Source of the DNA: a bacterium
Lineage (GTDB): Bacteria > Margulisbacteria > Marinamargulisbacteria > SXXA01
Length of the DNA stretch: 33,442 nt
Assembly: GCA_947465765.1 (NCBI GenBank)
Contig: CANIAP010000012.1
Span: 1 to 33,442 of the forward strand
Reading direction: 5' to 3'
This document shows positions 6,103 to 13,767 of this stretch, piece after piece. Each line of letters starts with the position of its first letter. Position 1 is the stretch's first letter. Under the pieces are notes generated by a model that was given only the letters and a program-made list of their open reading frames with translations, was not told where the DNA came from and did not search any database. The position numbers and the translations under genes are program-made.

Positions 6103-7118
6103 TCCGGCATCGGTGGTCGATATGGATTGGGATTGGGTTGCTTGTGATTCAAAGCTCGATGTGCGCCAGTAGCGAATTCTTTACCCTGTTTCGGATCCCG
6201 GTTGCAAAACCCAAAGCAACATCTCAGGTTGACGGGGGCATGTTATTTGGTGTGGGGATTTCTAATACCGATGCCCAGGCAACTGGCTATGGGTTTGTGT
6301 ACGACCAATTGACCCCTCATGTCGCGCTGAGTGGGGTGATTGACCGGGAAAATGGCGGGGTGGGAGTCCAGTTTTCGTTATTTCAATTTAATGATCCTCG
6401 GACCGAAATGACCCATTATTTCGGAGCGGGAATCACCAATACGGGTAGCCTTTCAACGCTGCGGCCGGGGTATCCGATACTGAATTATTATGCGAATTAC
6501 ACGGGGGAAATGGCGGGGGGAACCTGGATTCATTTTGGACTGGGGAGCAACCGAACTCAAGATCCCTCGATTTTGTCCTTTAGCGGAGTCGAAGTTGATT
6601 TTGAGGTAGGGCATGGCTTTATCGAATGGGACGGTCGATTAATTAATATAGGGTACAAACATTTCCTTCAAAACGGGCTCGTTCTTCATGCGTACGTTTC
6701 GCCCTCGGGACCGATCGGCATTAATACTGTGAATAACGTGGTCACCATCGGATTCTCTTTTTGTGAAATAGCAAATAAACAAACGCTGCCTAAACCGGAT
6801 ATTTTGGCTGTCCCCATAAAAGAGGAACCGATAATCAAAAAAGTTGAAACCGCCACCGTGGAAGACGCCGTTCGGCGGTTGAATTTGAGTTCGAAATACT
6901 TTTCCCAAGGAAACTATGAAATGGCCCGGGATGAACTAGAAAAGATTAAAGATATTTTCCCCACGGCGGATACGTATTCTCGCCTGGGATCGGTGTATTA
7001 CAAGCTTAATGATATGCCAAATGCTTACCTAAATTGGGAAAAAAGTATCACAATTGATCCCAAAAATACGTCGCTGAGGGAATTTGTCGATCAGATTAAA
7101 GTGAAGGCAAAAAAATAA
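6099..7118 (+). CDS. Barrel-like plus TPR envelope protein 1
   Basis: A 339-residue protein with a signal peptide (residues 5-23, cleavage near CAS-S). Residues 25-225 are Gly/Asn/Thr-rich with alternating strands, resembling an outer-membrane or periplasmic beta-domain. After a short linker (residues 228-255) come TPR-like helices, ending in YSRLGSVYYKLNDMPNAYLNWEKS, the block shared with the divergent TPR gene and the next gene. The start ATG has no Shine-Dalgarno and overlaps a tiny ORF stop. The function is not recognised. A plausible role is outer-membrane scaffold or stator-like collar protein of the pilus system, with the TPR facing the periplasm. The stop overlaps the next start as TAATG, indicating tight coupling. 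Confidence 0.65.
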   Translation: MIRHRWSIWIGIGLLVIQSSMCASSEFFTLFRIPVAKPKATSQVDGGMLFGVGISNTDAQATGYGFVYDQLTPHVALSGVIDRENGGVGVQFSLFQFNDPRTEMTHYFGAGITNTGSLSTLRPGYPILNYYANYTGEMAGGTWIHFGLGSNRTQDPSILSFSGVEVDFEVGHGFIEWDGRLINIGYKHFLQNGLVLHAYVSPSGPIGINTVNNVVTIGFSFCEIANKQTLPKPDILAVPIKEEPIIKKVETATVEDAVRRLNLSSKYFSQGNYEMARDELEKIKDIFPTADTYSRLGSVYYKLNDMPNAYLNWEKSITIDPKNTSLREFVDQIKVKAKK

Positions 7119-8338
7119 TGCGTATGGCTCATCGACGGTTAATGAGTTTGCTGTTGATTTGTTTAGGCTTTGCGGGTCCTATTGAAGCCGCAGCGTTTGG
7201 GGCGGGGTCGTCCCTGATTAATGCGCCTGACATCGTGAAATATAAGCCGGGCAAAGTCGATATCGGGGTATTAACAGGAGTTACGTCGGGCCAACAGTAC
7301 CAATTTGATTTTAAATTTGGTTATGCGGTGACGGAATATTTGAACGTGGGTCTGGTATTTTTACGGGCAAATACAGTCGTTGCGAACTTTCAGGCCACGA
7401 TGATTGATATTCCCGATTACAGCAAATTAAAGATTGGATTTGGGATTTTGAATATTAGTTCCGATCCGTCATTAAGCACGTGGGAAGATGAGAAATCGAC
7501 GAACTCTAACCATCTGTTTCATTATTTGGGGTTATCGGCGGATGTGTTTGGGGGGGAAGTCTTGATGGGGGTCTGCAAACGACGAACTGGCCAAGCGACG
7601 GGGGGAGCCTCTTCGTTTTTGAACTCCACCTTTTTTGGACTGACGGTTCCAACCCCGTTGGGGAACGTGATGGCCGAAAGTGATGGGACCGATGTCAGTG
7701 TGGGGTATAAAGCGACGGTCGATGGCACCGAGTGGAAATTGGGGGTGTCGACCCCCAGGGTCAAAGAGTCGCCTGGGAGTTTGGCGTCCCATTCATTTTT
7801 TAGTATTCAATTTCAACGCAGTTTTGATATTTTTGAATCGTATACTCGGGAATTTTTAAAGCTCAAAAAGAGTAATGACGACTACGAAACGATCAAAAAA
7901 GAATCGATTCAATTGCGGCGATCTATCGAAAAAGAGTTGACCGAATTGCGTGCCTCTAAAGAGGCCCTAAATTCCGAAATTTCCAAACTGGCCACGGGAC
8001 CCAATACGGCCTCCGAACCGGCCAAAAAACCGCAGCAAATTTCATCGGATTATTCAAAAGATGCCGAAAGCTTTCACCACTATCAAAAAGCCCAACAATA
8101 TTATTTGAACCACCAACCGTATCAGGCGCTTCGAGAACTGGAAAAAGCGGTGGAGTTGCTACCGCAGCAACCGGTTTATTTTATACAGATGGGGTCGATT
8201 TATTTTTCGGTGGGTGATCGTGACGCGGCGATTAAGTATTGGGCAAAAGCGTATAAATTAGGTCCTGAAAATCTGGAGCTGAACCGATTACCCCGTGATA
8301 TTTTTGAGCAAGTCAAACAAAAGTCGAGTCAATATTAA
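7118..8338 (+). CDS. Barrel-like plus coiled-coil plus TPR envelope protein 2
   Basis: A 406-residue paralogue of the preceding protein with a signal peptide (residues 5-25). Residues 27-240 form a Gly-rich beta-domain with a repeated x-G-x-G pattern (VGLVFLRANTVV, LGLSADVFGGEVLMG). Residues about 248-292 are a Lys/Glu/Leu heptad-like coiled coil. The C-terminal 90 residues carry TPR units with MGSIYFSVGDRDAAIKYWAKA. The coiled coil is absent from its paralogue and may span the periplasm or peptidoglycan. This architecture fits a structural link between an outer-membrane pore and an inner-membrane ring, but that is inference. A G7 run at 7550-7556 lies inside the coding sequence. Confidence 0.65.
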   Translation: MRMAHRRLMSLLLICLGFAGPIEAAAFGAGSSLINAPDIVKYKPGKVDIGVLTGVTSGQQYQFDFKFGYAVTEYLNVGLVFLRANTVVANFQATMIDIPDYSKLKIGFGILNISSDPSLSTWEDEKSTNSNHLFHYLGLSADVFGGEVLMGVCKRRTGQATGGASSFLNSTFFGLTVPTPLGNVMAESDGTDVSVGYKATVDGTEWKLGVSTPRVKESPGSLASHSFFSIQFQRSFDIFESYTREFLKLKKSNDDYETIKKESIQLRRSIEKELTELRASKEALNSEISKLATGPNTASEPAKKPQQISSDYSKDAESFHHYQKAQQYYLNHQPYQALRELEKAVELLPQQPVYFIQMGSIYFSVGDRDAAIKYWAKAYKLGPENLELNRLPRDIFEQVKQKSSQY

Positions 8339-8352
8339 GAAGGAGCGATCGC

Positions 8353-9138
8353 ATGCAACATTATTTTAAAGTAGGAATTATACCGGTATTAACTGGACTA
8401 TTCGTCGCCCTTCTGTCAGGTCCAATTGGTGCCTATCAGGTCACACTCGAAGATAAGAATTTTGACTTAACGGGCGCCCGTTCCCAAAAAAGGATGGTGA
8501 TCATCAACAATGAGCCCCAACCGATTGCGGTGGAAGTGGGGGTCAAGAAGCGGTCGATTGATATCAACGGAGTGGAGACCGAGGGCGATGTTCCGGACGG
8601 TTGGTTTATCATTTATCCCTCTCAGCTGCTCCTGAATCCGGGCGAGGAAGAAGTGGTTCGAATTGCCTGGATGAACAAAGTAAAAGTGACCACAGAAATG
8701 CCATTTCGGTTTGTCGTGAGTCAAATTAAATTACTCGATCCTGAAGAAGTGAAGCGACAGGCCGAATATGAGGGTTACGCCGCTAAAGTCGATTTTGTAA
8801 CGAGGTATGTCTTGGCGGCCTATGTCAAACCTCCGGGAATGGTGGCTCGGGTGATATTGGATGACCCGGAGGTCATTACGACAGCCAACGGTCTCATGGT
8901 CCGGTTGACCTTCCATAATACCGGGAATTCACGACGGGGACTGGGTGATCTTAAATTGACGATATACCCCCTCAAAGACAACGGAGCGGTGAATTCAGCG
9001 ATTCCACCCGCTGAATTCCCCGGTGTGGAAACGATTATTCTTCTGGGCGGCGGGTCTCGCATGATTGAGTTGCCCCTTCCCAAGGCATTTGAAAAGACGC
9101 GAATTCGTGCGGAATATACGTGTAAATCACTTGATTAA
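8353..9138 (+). CDS. Periplasmic fimbrial chaperone
   Basis: A 261-residue protein with AAGGAG ahead of the ATG and a signal peptide (residues 7-27, cleavage near IGA-Y). It has the two-Ig-domain build of pilus chaperones. Residues 75-120 hold the best signature: a YPSQLLLNPGEEEVVRIAW strand (family P-x-x-L-x-L-x-P-G-x-x-x-x-V-R-V), followed by TEMPFRFVV, equivalent to the E-x-x-F/Y-R/W conserved strand of the G1 domain. Subunits are capped by donor-strand complementation in this family. It lies directly upstream of the usher and overlaps it. The branch resembles the alternate/CS1-like or archaic chaperones more than FimC; the exact clade needs a phylogeny. Confidence 0.8.
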   Translation: MQHYFKVGIIPVLTGLFVALLSGPIGAYQVTLEDKNFDLTGARSQKRMVIINNEPQPIAVEVGVKKRSIDINGVETEGDVPDGWFIIYPSQLLLNPGEEEVVRIAWMNKVKVTTEMPFRFVVSQIKLLDPEEVKRQAEYEGYAAKVDFVTRYVLAAYVKPPGMVARVILDDPEVITTANGLMVRLTFHNTGNSRRGLGDLKLTIYPLKDNGAVNSAIPPAEFPGVETIILLGGGSRMIELPLPKAFEKTRIRAEYTCKSLD

Positions 9139-11845
9139 GCCCTTTTTTTTAGTCGCCTTCATTTTGAGTGGGGCCAGCATTCCGATTTTTGCGCAATTGG
9201 CACCGATGTCGACGTCTGCCGACGCCAAAGCGGCGTCGGATTCTCCGAAGGTGGCGTCGGGGCCCGTTCAGTCTCGGGAAGATTTGTTCCGACGGGCATT
9301 TGGAACCGCGCTGCCGGTGGTGAAGCAAACCGACAAAATGACCCTCATTGCGGATGACCAAACCTTGGGGAAGCTGGTGGTGAACACCCAGTCCTTTGAT
9401 TCTGAAGTGGAATTTTATACGGAGGAGTTGTGTAGTTTATTAGCGAAGGTTCAAACCGACGAGGGGATTAAAGCGGTGATCGCGATTCAACATGCAGGCG
9501 GGACGATTCGGTCTGAGGCGCTCAAGGCCTTGGGATATACCCTTAAATTGAGCAAAGCGAAATCTTTTATTCGTCTGGAAACCCCGTTTAAGACGCGTAA
9601 AATTAATATCGTGAACGTCTCAAGAGGGGGCGTCGGTCAGAAGACTATCTACCCACCTGCAATACTCTCAGGATTCGTTAATTTTCAAGGCACCCATTTT
9701 ATTGATCATGATGTTCCGAATACTTTTTTTACCGACGGCTACCATATGGACGGGGTACTAAACTTCCGTGAAAACCTGCTCCGATTCCGGGGGGACAGCG
9801 TCTATTATCCAGATCCATTAAATATCAAGGTGGCCCGTTCCGGATGGATTTGGAGCCGAATTGCCGCGATCCGGAACGACTATAAAACCAATACTCAGAT
9901 GATATTTGGGGACACCGTTGAGCCAGGAACTAACTATTTAGGGGACATCAATTTGTGGGGCGTGGGGATCGCGAGTGTGGATTTTAGAAACCTCAGGGGC
10001 ACGAATCGCTTGGCGTCGAAAGATGTATCGTTTTATCTCGACAAAGACGCTGACGTGGATATTTTAGTGGATCATGTGCCCTATCGGGCGTATCGCCTTC
10101 GTGCAGGGAATCAAGAATTTCACAACATTCCGATTGCGGAGGGCGTACATCAAATTGATATTGTGGTCCAATATGTGGGATCGACCGAAAAAAAAATTCA
10201 ACTCACCCAAACCATCGCGTTCGATACGGGGCTTTTGCCGATGGGCGAATCTGACTTTTCATCTCGTATCGGAATTCCCACTGAAGTGACTCAAAATACC
10301 AAATTGTTTTATAACAACCGCTTACAAAGTTCCACATTTTACAAATTGGGTGTGTCCGATGACTTGATGGTGGGTGGATTTTTTAATGGGGGACAAGATC
10401 AATATAATGTGGGGGTCGATATGCGTAATGCCTTGCCTGTCGGTATTTTTCGGTCGTCTGTTGCGATGGGACATACTGCCGGAGGTCTGGACATCGGAGT
10501 CATGGCGATCCTCACGGGGTATCGTTTGCCTGAACCCAGCAATGAGTTAATTGTAAAATGGGAAACCAATGCTGAATATTTTGGGCCTAATTTTTATAAC
10601 TTAAACCGATGGGATATCTATCGGACCAAATTGGCGGCGACAGTGACGGTTCGGCCCTGGCTCAACTGTAATGTCGATTTATTTGCTTCGAATCAAATCA
10701 ACTATCGGAATGTGGCTCAAACTCGGCTTGGAGTGATTAACCGAACCGAATTTGACCCATATACCAATTCGCAACTTGGACTGTCAGTCAGTGAGGACAA
10801 TGGGCAGACTATTCAAGAGATCAATATTGGATTTTTTCATAAGCCCAATAAGGCCAATTGGAATATCAACGCCAATGCACGTCTGCGGTCAGACCAATCT
10901 GATTTTACAGTGGCGTTCAAATGGGCGTTTACGGATACCCCTCATGAAATCGAGTTACTGGCAGATTCACGGGCCTCTGGGGGGAGGTATACCTTTCAAG
11001 ACCCCCAACGTAATATTCGAGCGGGGGTAGAGGCGCGCTCCGGGGAGCAATCTCTGGTGGGAGTCGATTTCCAAAGCCAGTCCAGCGATAATAACGTGTA
11101 TGGCTCTAGCCAAATAATTCGAAAACTGAGCACGACGTCCAAACTCGATACGGTGACTTATCGCGGGAGTCGAATGGATATGGAATATCGATATATGGAT
11201 ACGTTTGCCGCAAAAAATGGCCCCAATGTTCGAAATTCAGTAGTTAATTATGGCGTAGGCCTTGCGTTTGCGAATGGGGTACTGGCGTTGTCGAGCCCCA
11301 TTCGAAACAGTTTTGCCATTATCAACCCGCATAAAACCCTCGCCAATAAAAAAGTGGTGGTGAACAATAATCTGCATTCGGACGGATTAGGTCCTCTGGT
11401 ATTGCATAATTTGTCCCCTTATACAGAAAATCGCATCTTCCTTGATGTGCCAGATGCCGATATTTGGCAAGATCTGGGGCAACAATCGTACACCGTTAAT
11501 CCAGTGGATTACAGCGCATATCTCATTGATTTGGGGTCCAGTGGCGCCAAGATGATCATGATGGCCTTGGTGGATCCCAAGGGTAAAAAAATAAGTTTGG
11601 AACGTGCCGTGATGACGGGTGAAGATACCCCTGAGCCGATGCCAGCCAAAGAGATATTGACGGGCCGATCCGGTGATTTTGTGGTGACCGGACTGTCCCC
11701 TGGAACCTATCGTATTCGATTTGCCAACGCGCTGTACGGGAACGTGGTTATCTCGATTCCAGATGAGGCTCCCGGTATTCTTAACCTTGGCAAGATCATT
11801 TTAGGAAAAGAGGAGATTACGATTGAAACCCCACTTAGTCATTAG
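9107..11845 (+). CDS. Outer-membrane usher of CS1/TcfC-like type
   Basis: About 912 residues from GTG 9107, which gives a signal peptide with a basic start and cleavage after IFAQ. A TTG at 9131 is an alternative. A long central barrel region (about residues 230-700) consists of repeated amphipathic strands (for example NLIL/WNINANARLR and VAFKWAFT). A plug-like segment reads DILVDHVPYRAYRLRAGNQEF then IPIAEGVHQIDIVVQY, resembling the G-x-x-x-I-x-x-LP-x-G-x-Y/H strand pair of ushers. The C-terminus (residues about 820-912) looks like a small beta domain with TGLSPGTYRIRF. The length fits ushers (800-950). It secretes and polymerises chaperone-bound subunits. It overlaps the chaperone and precedes the tip subunit. 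Confidence 0.78.
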   Translation: MRNIRVNHLIKPFFLVAFILSGASIPIFAQLAPMSTSADAKAASDSPKVASGPVQSREDLFRRAFGTALPVVKQTDKMTLIADDQTLGKLVVNTQSFDSEVEFYTEELCSLLAKVQTDEGIKAVIAIQHAGGTIRSEALKALGYTLKLSKAKSFIRLETPFKTRKINIVNVSRGGVGQKTIYPPAILSGFVNFQGTHFIDHDVPNTFFTDGYHMDGVLNFRENLLRFRGDSVYYPDPLNIKVARSGWIWSRIAAIRNDYKTNTQMIFGDTVEPGTNYLGDINLWGVGIASVDFRNLRGTNRLASKDVSFYLDKDADVDILVDHVPYRAYRLRAGNQEFHNIPIAEGVHQIDIVVQYVGSTEKKIQLTQTIAFDTGLLPMGESDFSSRIGIPTEVTQNTKLFYNNRLQSSTFYKLGVSDDLMVGGFFNGGQDQYNVGVDMRNALPVGIFRSSVAMGHTAGGLDIGVMAILTGYRLPEPSNELIVKWETNAEYFGPNFYNLNRWDIYRTKLAATVTVRPWLNCNVDLFASNQINYRNVAQTRLGVINRTEFDPYTNSQLGLSVSEDNGQTIQEINIGFFHKPNKANWNINANARLRSDQSDFTVAFKWAFTDTPHEIELLADSRASGGRYTFQDPQRNIRAGVEARSGEQSLVGVDFQSQSSDNNVYGSSQIIRKLSTTSKLDTVTYRGSRMDMEYRYMDTFAAKNGPNVRNSVVNYGVGLAFANGVLALSSPIRNSFAIINPHKTLANKKVVVNNNLHSDGLGPLVLHNLSPYTENRIFLDVPDADIWQDLGQQSYTVNPVDYSAYLIDLGSSGAKMIMMALVDPKGKKISLERAVMTGEDTPEPMPAKEILTGRSGDFVVTGLSPGTYRIRFANALYGNVVISIPDEAPGILNLGKIILGKEEITIETPLSH

Positions 11846-12704
11846 TTATTTTTGTCTCTGCTTGCCGCTGTGCGCCAGCGCCACATTTCAGAGTAGTCCG
11901 GTCATATGGACTTCGGGCGATACCGGGCATTATTCGCCGTTTGATCCGGTTCCCTATTTTCAGGAGCAGACGCTGGTTATTCGGTCGGACGGGGATCAAA
12001 ACACGCGATATTTTATTACGTTTTCTCCCGGGGGGGTTCTGTCCAGTCAGCGTCCTACCATTGTTTCTGGAGAGATCGTTAACCCATCGCTTCAAACTCA
12101 AAAAGTGGGATTTAATCGGAAGGCGCATAACGGTCAGAATGCACTGGAGTATCAGCTCTATCAACACCATGATTCTGTGGATAGTCTTCAAGATCTATCG
12201 TTGCCCCTCACCGATCGTAATGTGGTGTCGGGGACCATTATTCTGAATCGACCCGAGCCCACGTTGATGCCGTTTTATATCAGCGTTCCCCCCAATCAAA
12301 ATGTGCGACCCGGTATTTACAAAGACCGGGTCTCGGTTCGCCTTTATTACGGGACCCCCCAATCACCTCAGCAAGCCCAACTAATCTATGATGAACCCAT
12401 GGATATTCAAATCTCAGTTGCTAACGTTGCTGTGGTCGGGTGGGCCAACGGTGTGAATGAATTGAGTTGGACAGTGGATGAATTGGCGTTTAAAAAACCG
12501 GGATCGGTTCAATTGATTATCCAGAGTAATACCCCGGTTAAAACGTCTGTGGAGTCCGAGTCGACGTTTAATTATCAACTGACCCAATCTCGGGCCGGCA
12601 ATAATATATTGATGCGGATGGTTCCAGAACGTAATATCGAGAGTGATGATCAAGAAAATTCGGTCATAGACACGGTAATCATGGTGATTGAGGAACTATT
12701 ATGA
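11823..12704 (+). CDS. Tip-like spore-coat-U/fimbrial subunit
   Basis: A 293-residue secreted protein starting at TTG 11823, supported by GAGGAG at 11810-11815, with the coding region overlapping the usher's last codons. Signal peptide residues 4-19 end at ASA. A first beta domain covers about residues 20-185 and ends in RPGIYKDRVSVRLYYG, the G-x-Y-x-D-x-V-x-V last-strand motif of spore-coat-U proteins. A second domain (about 190-293) has no motif I recognise. Two-domain subunits located after the usher are commonly tip adhesins in CS1-like and CsuE-like systems, so tip adhesin is my best reading. A G7 run at 12030-12036 lies in the coding sequence. Confidence 0.65.
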   Translation: MKPHLVISYFCLCLPLCASATFQSSPVIWTSGDTGHYSPFDPVPYFQEQTLVIRSDGDQNTRYFITFSPGGVLSSQRPTIVSGEIVNPSLQTQKVGFNRKAHNGQNALEYQLYQHHDSVDSLQDLSLPLTDRNVVSGTIILNRPEPTLMPFYISVPPNQNVRPGIYKDRVSVRLYYGTPQSPQQAQLIYDEPMDIQISVANVAVVGWANGVNELSWTVDELAFKKPGSVQLIIQSNTPVKTSVESESTFNYQLTQSRAGNNILMRMVPERNIESDDQENSVIDTVIMVIEELL

Positions 12705-13765
12705 CCAATAGATGGTTGGCTTGGATATTGAGTGGGGTTGGAATTCTGGCGATTGTGATCGGGGGCTATTGGATCATTTTGAATGGCCATAAACCCAAAT
12801 CGATGGCATCACCCCATTCGATTTCATCGACCGATTACCAGGTGTTTTATGAAAATCGGGTCCAAGACGCGTTCGAACAGGTGCTCAATAAGATGGTGGG
12901 GCAGGGCAATTTTCATGTTTCGGTCATCGCCATCGTGGATTTAACGCGGCATAAAGAAGACCTTATTTTGATGTCCCCTTACAAAGTGACGGTTAATAGT
13001 ACGACCGAATCGCAGCAACAGATTCGGGATGACCATCCCGCGGGGTCTGAGTCTCAAGACTTTGATCTCCCGGGATTTTTTGGGGGGCAATCCGATGGAG
13101 CTCCGACGACGTTCGTAGCCTATTCGGTGGATGCGCTTCCCGGATTTCCATCGACGCCCCCGACCGAGACCCCCAAGCCCAAGGTAAAATCCGCGATGCC
13201 CTCGGCCCTTCGCCCCAATACCTGGGTGACGACGAAACAGGCCACGAGTCAGGTGTTTTTTAATCGAACCCAAAGGGAAATTTTTAGAGATGTGTCGATT
13301 AAAAATTGGGTGGTGTCGATCGTAATCGATGAGAACGTCCTTAAAGAAAGTGGCTTTAATAAAGATAAGCTAATTTTGGTTCTGGAGCAGTTGTCCCCGA
13401 TCGATAAGCGAAATGGCGATATCCTGACCATTTCGTTTTTACCCTTCAAAGGCGGATTTTTTAGTTTTTCAACGCTGACGAATTGGCGTCCGATTTTTGG
13501 AGTAGGGTTGGGGATAGGTCTTTTAGTCGTGGTTGGGCTAATGCTACGAAGGGTGATGGTGACCCGAGCCGCCATCAAGCAAAAGGCGCTAGACGCGGCG
13601 TTAATGGAGGCGGCAGAGCTCAAAAAGAAGACCGAACAACAGGAGGCCATCTTAGAAGATGAAAAGAAACTCTTGCTGGCGGAAATGGACGCTCACCCCG
13701 AGGTAGTGGCCCATTCGATTTTGGACTGGATGGATAGTTTTTCTAAAAAGGAAGAAGAGGAGTAG
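12701..13765 (+). CDS. Shortened FliF-like MS-ring protein with FliG-binding tail
   Basis: A 354-residue protein starting with ATGA overlap to the tip gene. Membrane helix 1 is at residues 7-27, then about 235 periplasmic residues, helix 2 at 263-283, a charged helix at 287-330 and a C-terminal segment at 329-344. The periplasmic part matches FliF RBM3: MVGQGNFHVSVIAIVDL (FliF v-G-x-g-N-x-R-V-x-V-x-A-x-L-D-F), a long Gly/Pro-rich loop where FliF has its beta-collar, and VVSIVIDE...KRNGDILTISFLPF (FliF L-S-V-A-V-V-V-D...RGD-x-V-x-V-x-x-x-P-F). The tail HPEVVAHSILDWM copies the FliF N-P-E-x-V-A-x-x-I-R-x-W motif that binds FliG_N. RBM1 and RBM2 are missing. The likely role is an inner-membrane ring at the pilus base, with the FliG_N protein as its cytoplasmic partner. 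Confidence 0.8.
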   Translation: MTNRWLAWILSGVGILAIVIGGYWIILNGHKPKSMASPHSISSTDYQVFYENRVQDAFEQVLNKMVGQGNFHVSVIAIVDLTRHKEDLILMSPYKVTVNSTTESQQQIRDDHPAGSESQDFDLPGFFGGQSDGAPTTFVAYSVDALPGFPSTPPTETPKPKVKSAMPSALRPNTWVTTKQATSQVFFNRTQREIFRDVSIKNWVVSIVIDENVLKESGFNKDKLILVLEQLSPIDKRNGDILTISFLPFKGGFFSFSTLTNWRPIFGVGLGIGLLVVVGLMLRRVMVTRAAIKQKALDAALMEAAELKKKTEQQEAILEDEKKLLLAEMDAHPEVVAHSILDWMDSFSKKEEEE

Positions 13766-13767
13766 GT

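Noticed and set aside
12701-13765. Reading the FliF-like protein as a type III secretion SctJ/YscJ ring protein
   Set aside because: It has the FliF-specific RBM3/collar region and the FliG-binding tail, lacks a lipobox, and no injectisome genes are nearby.
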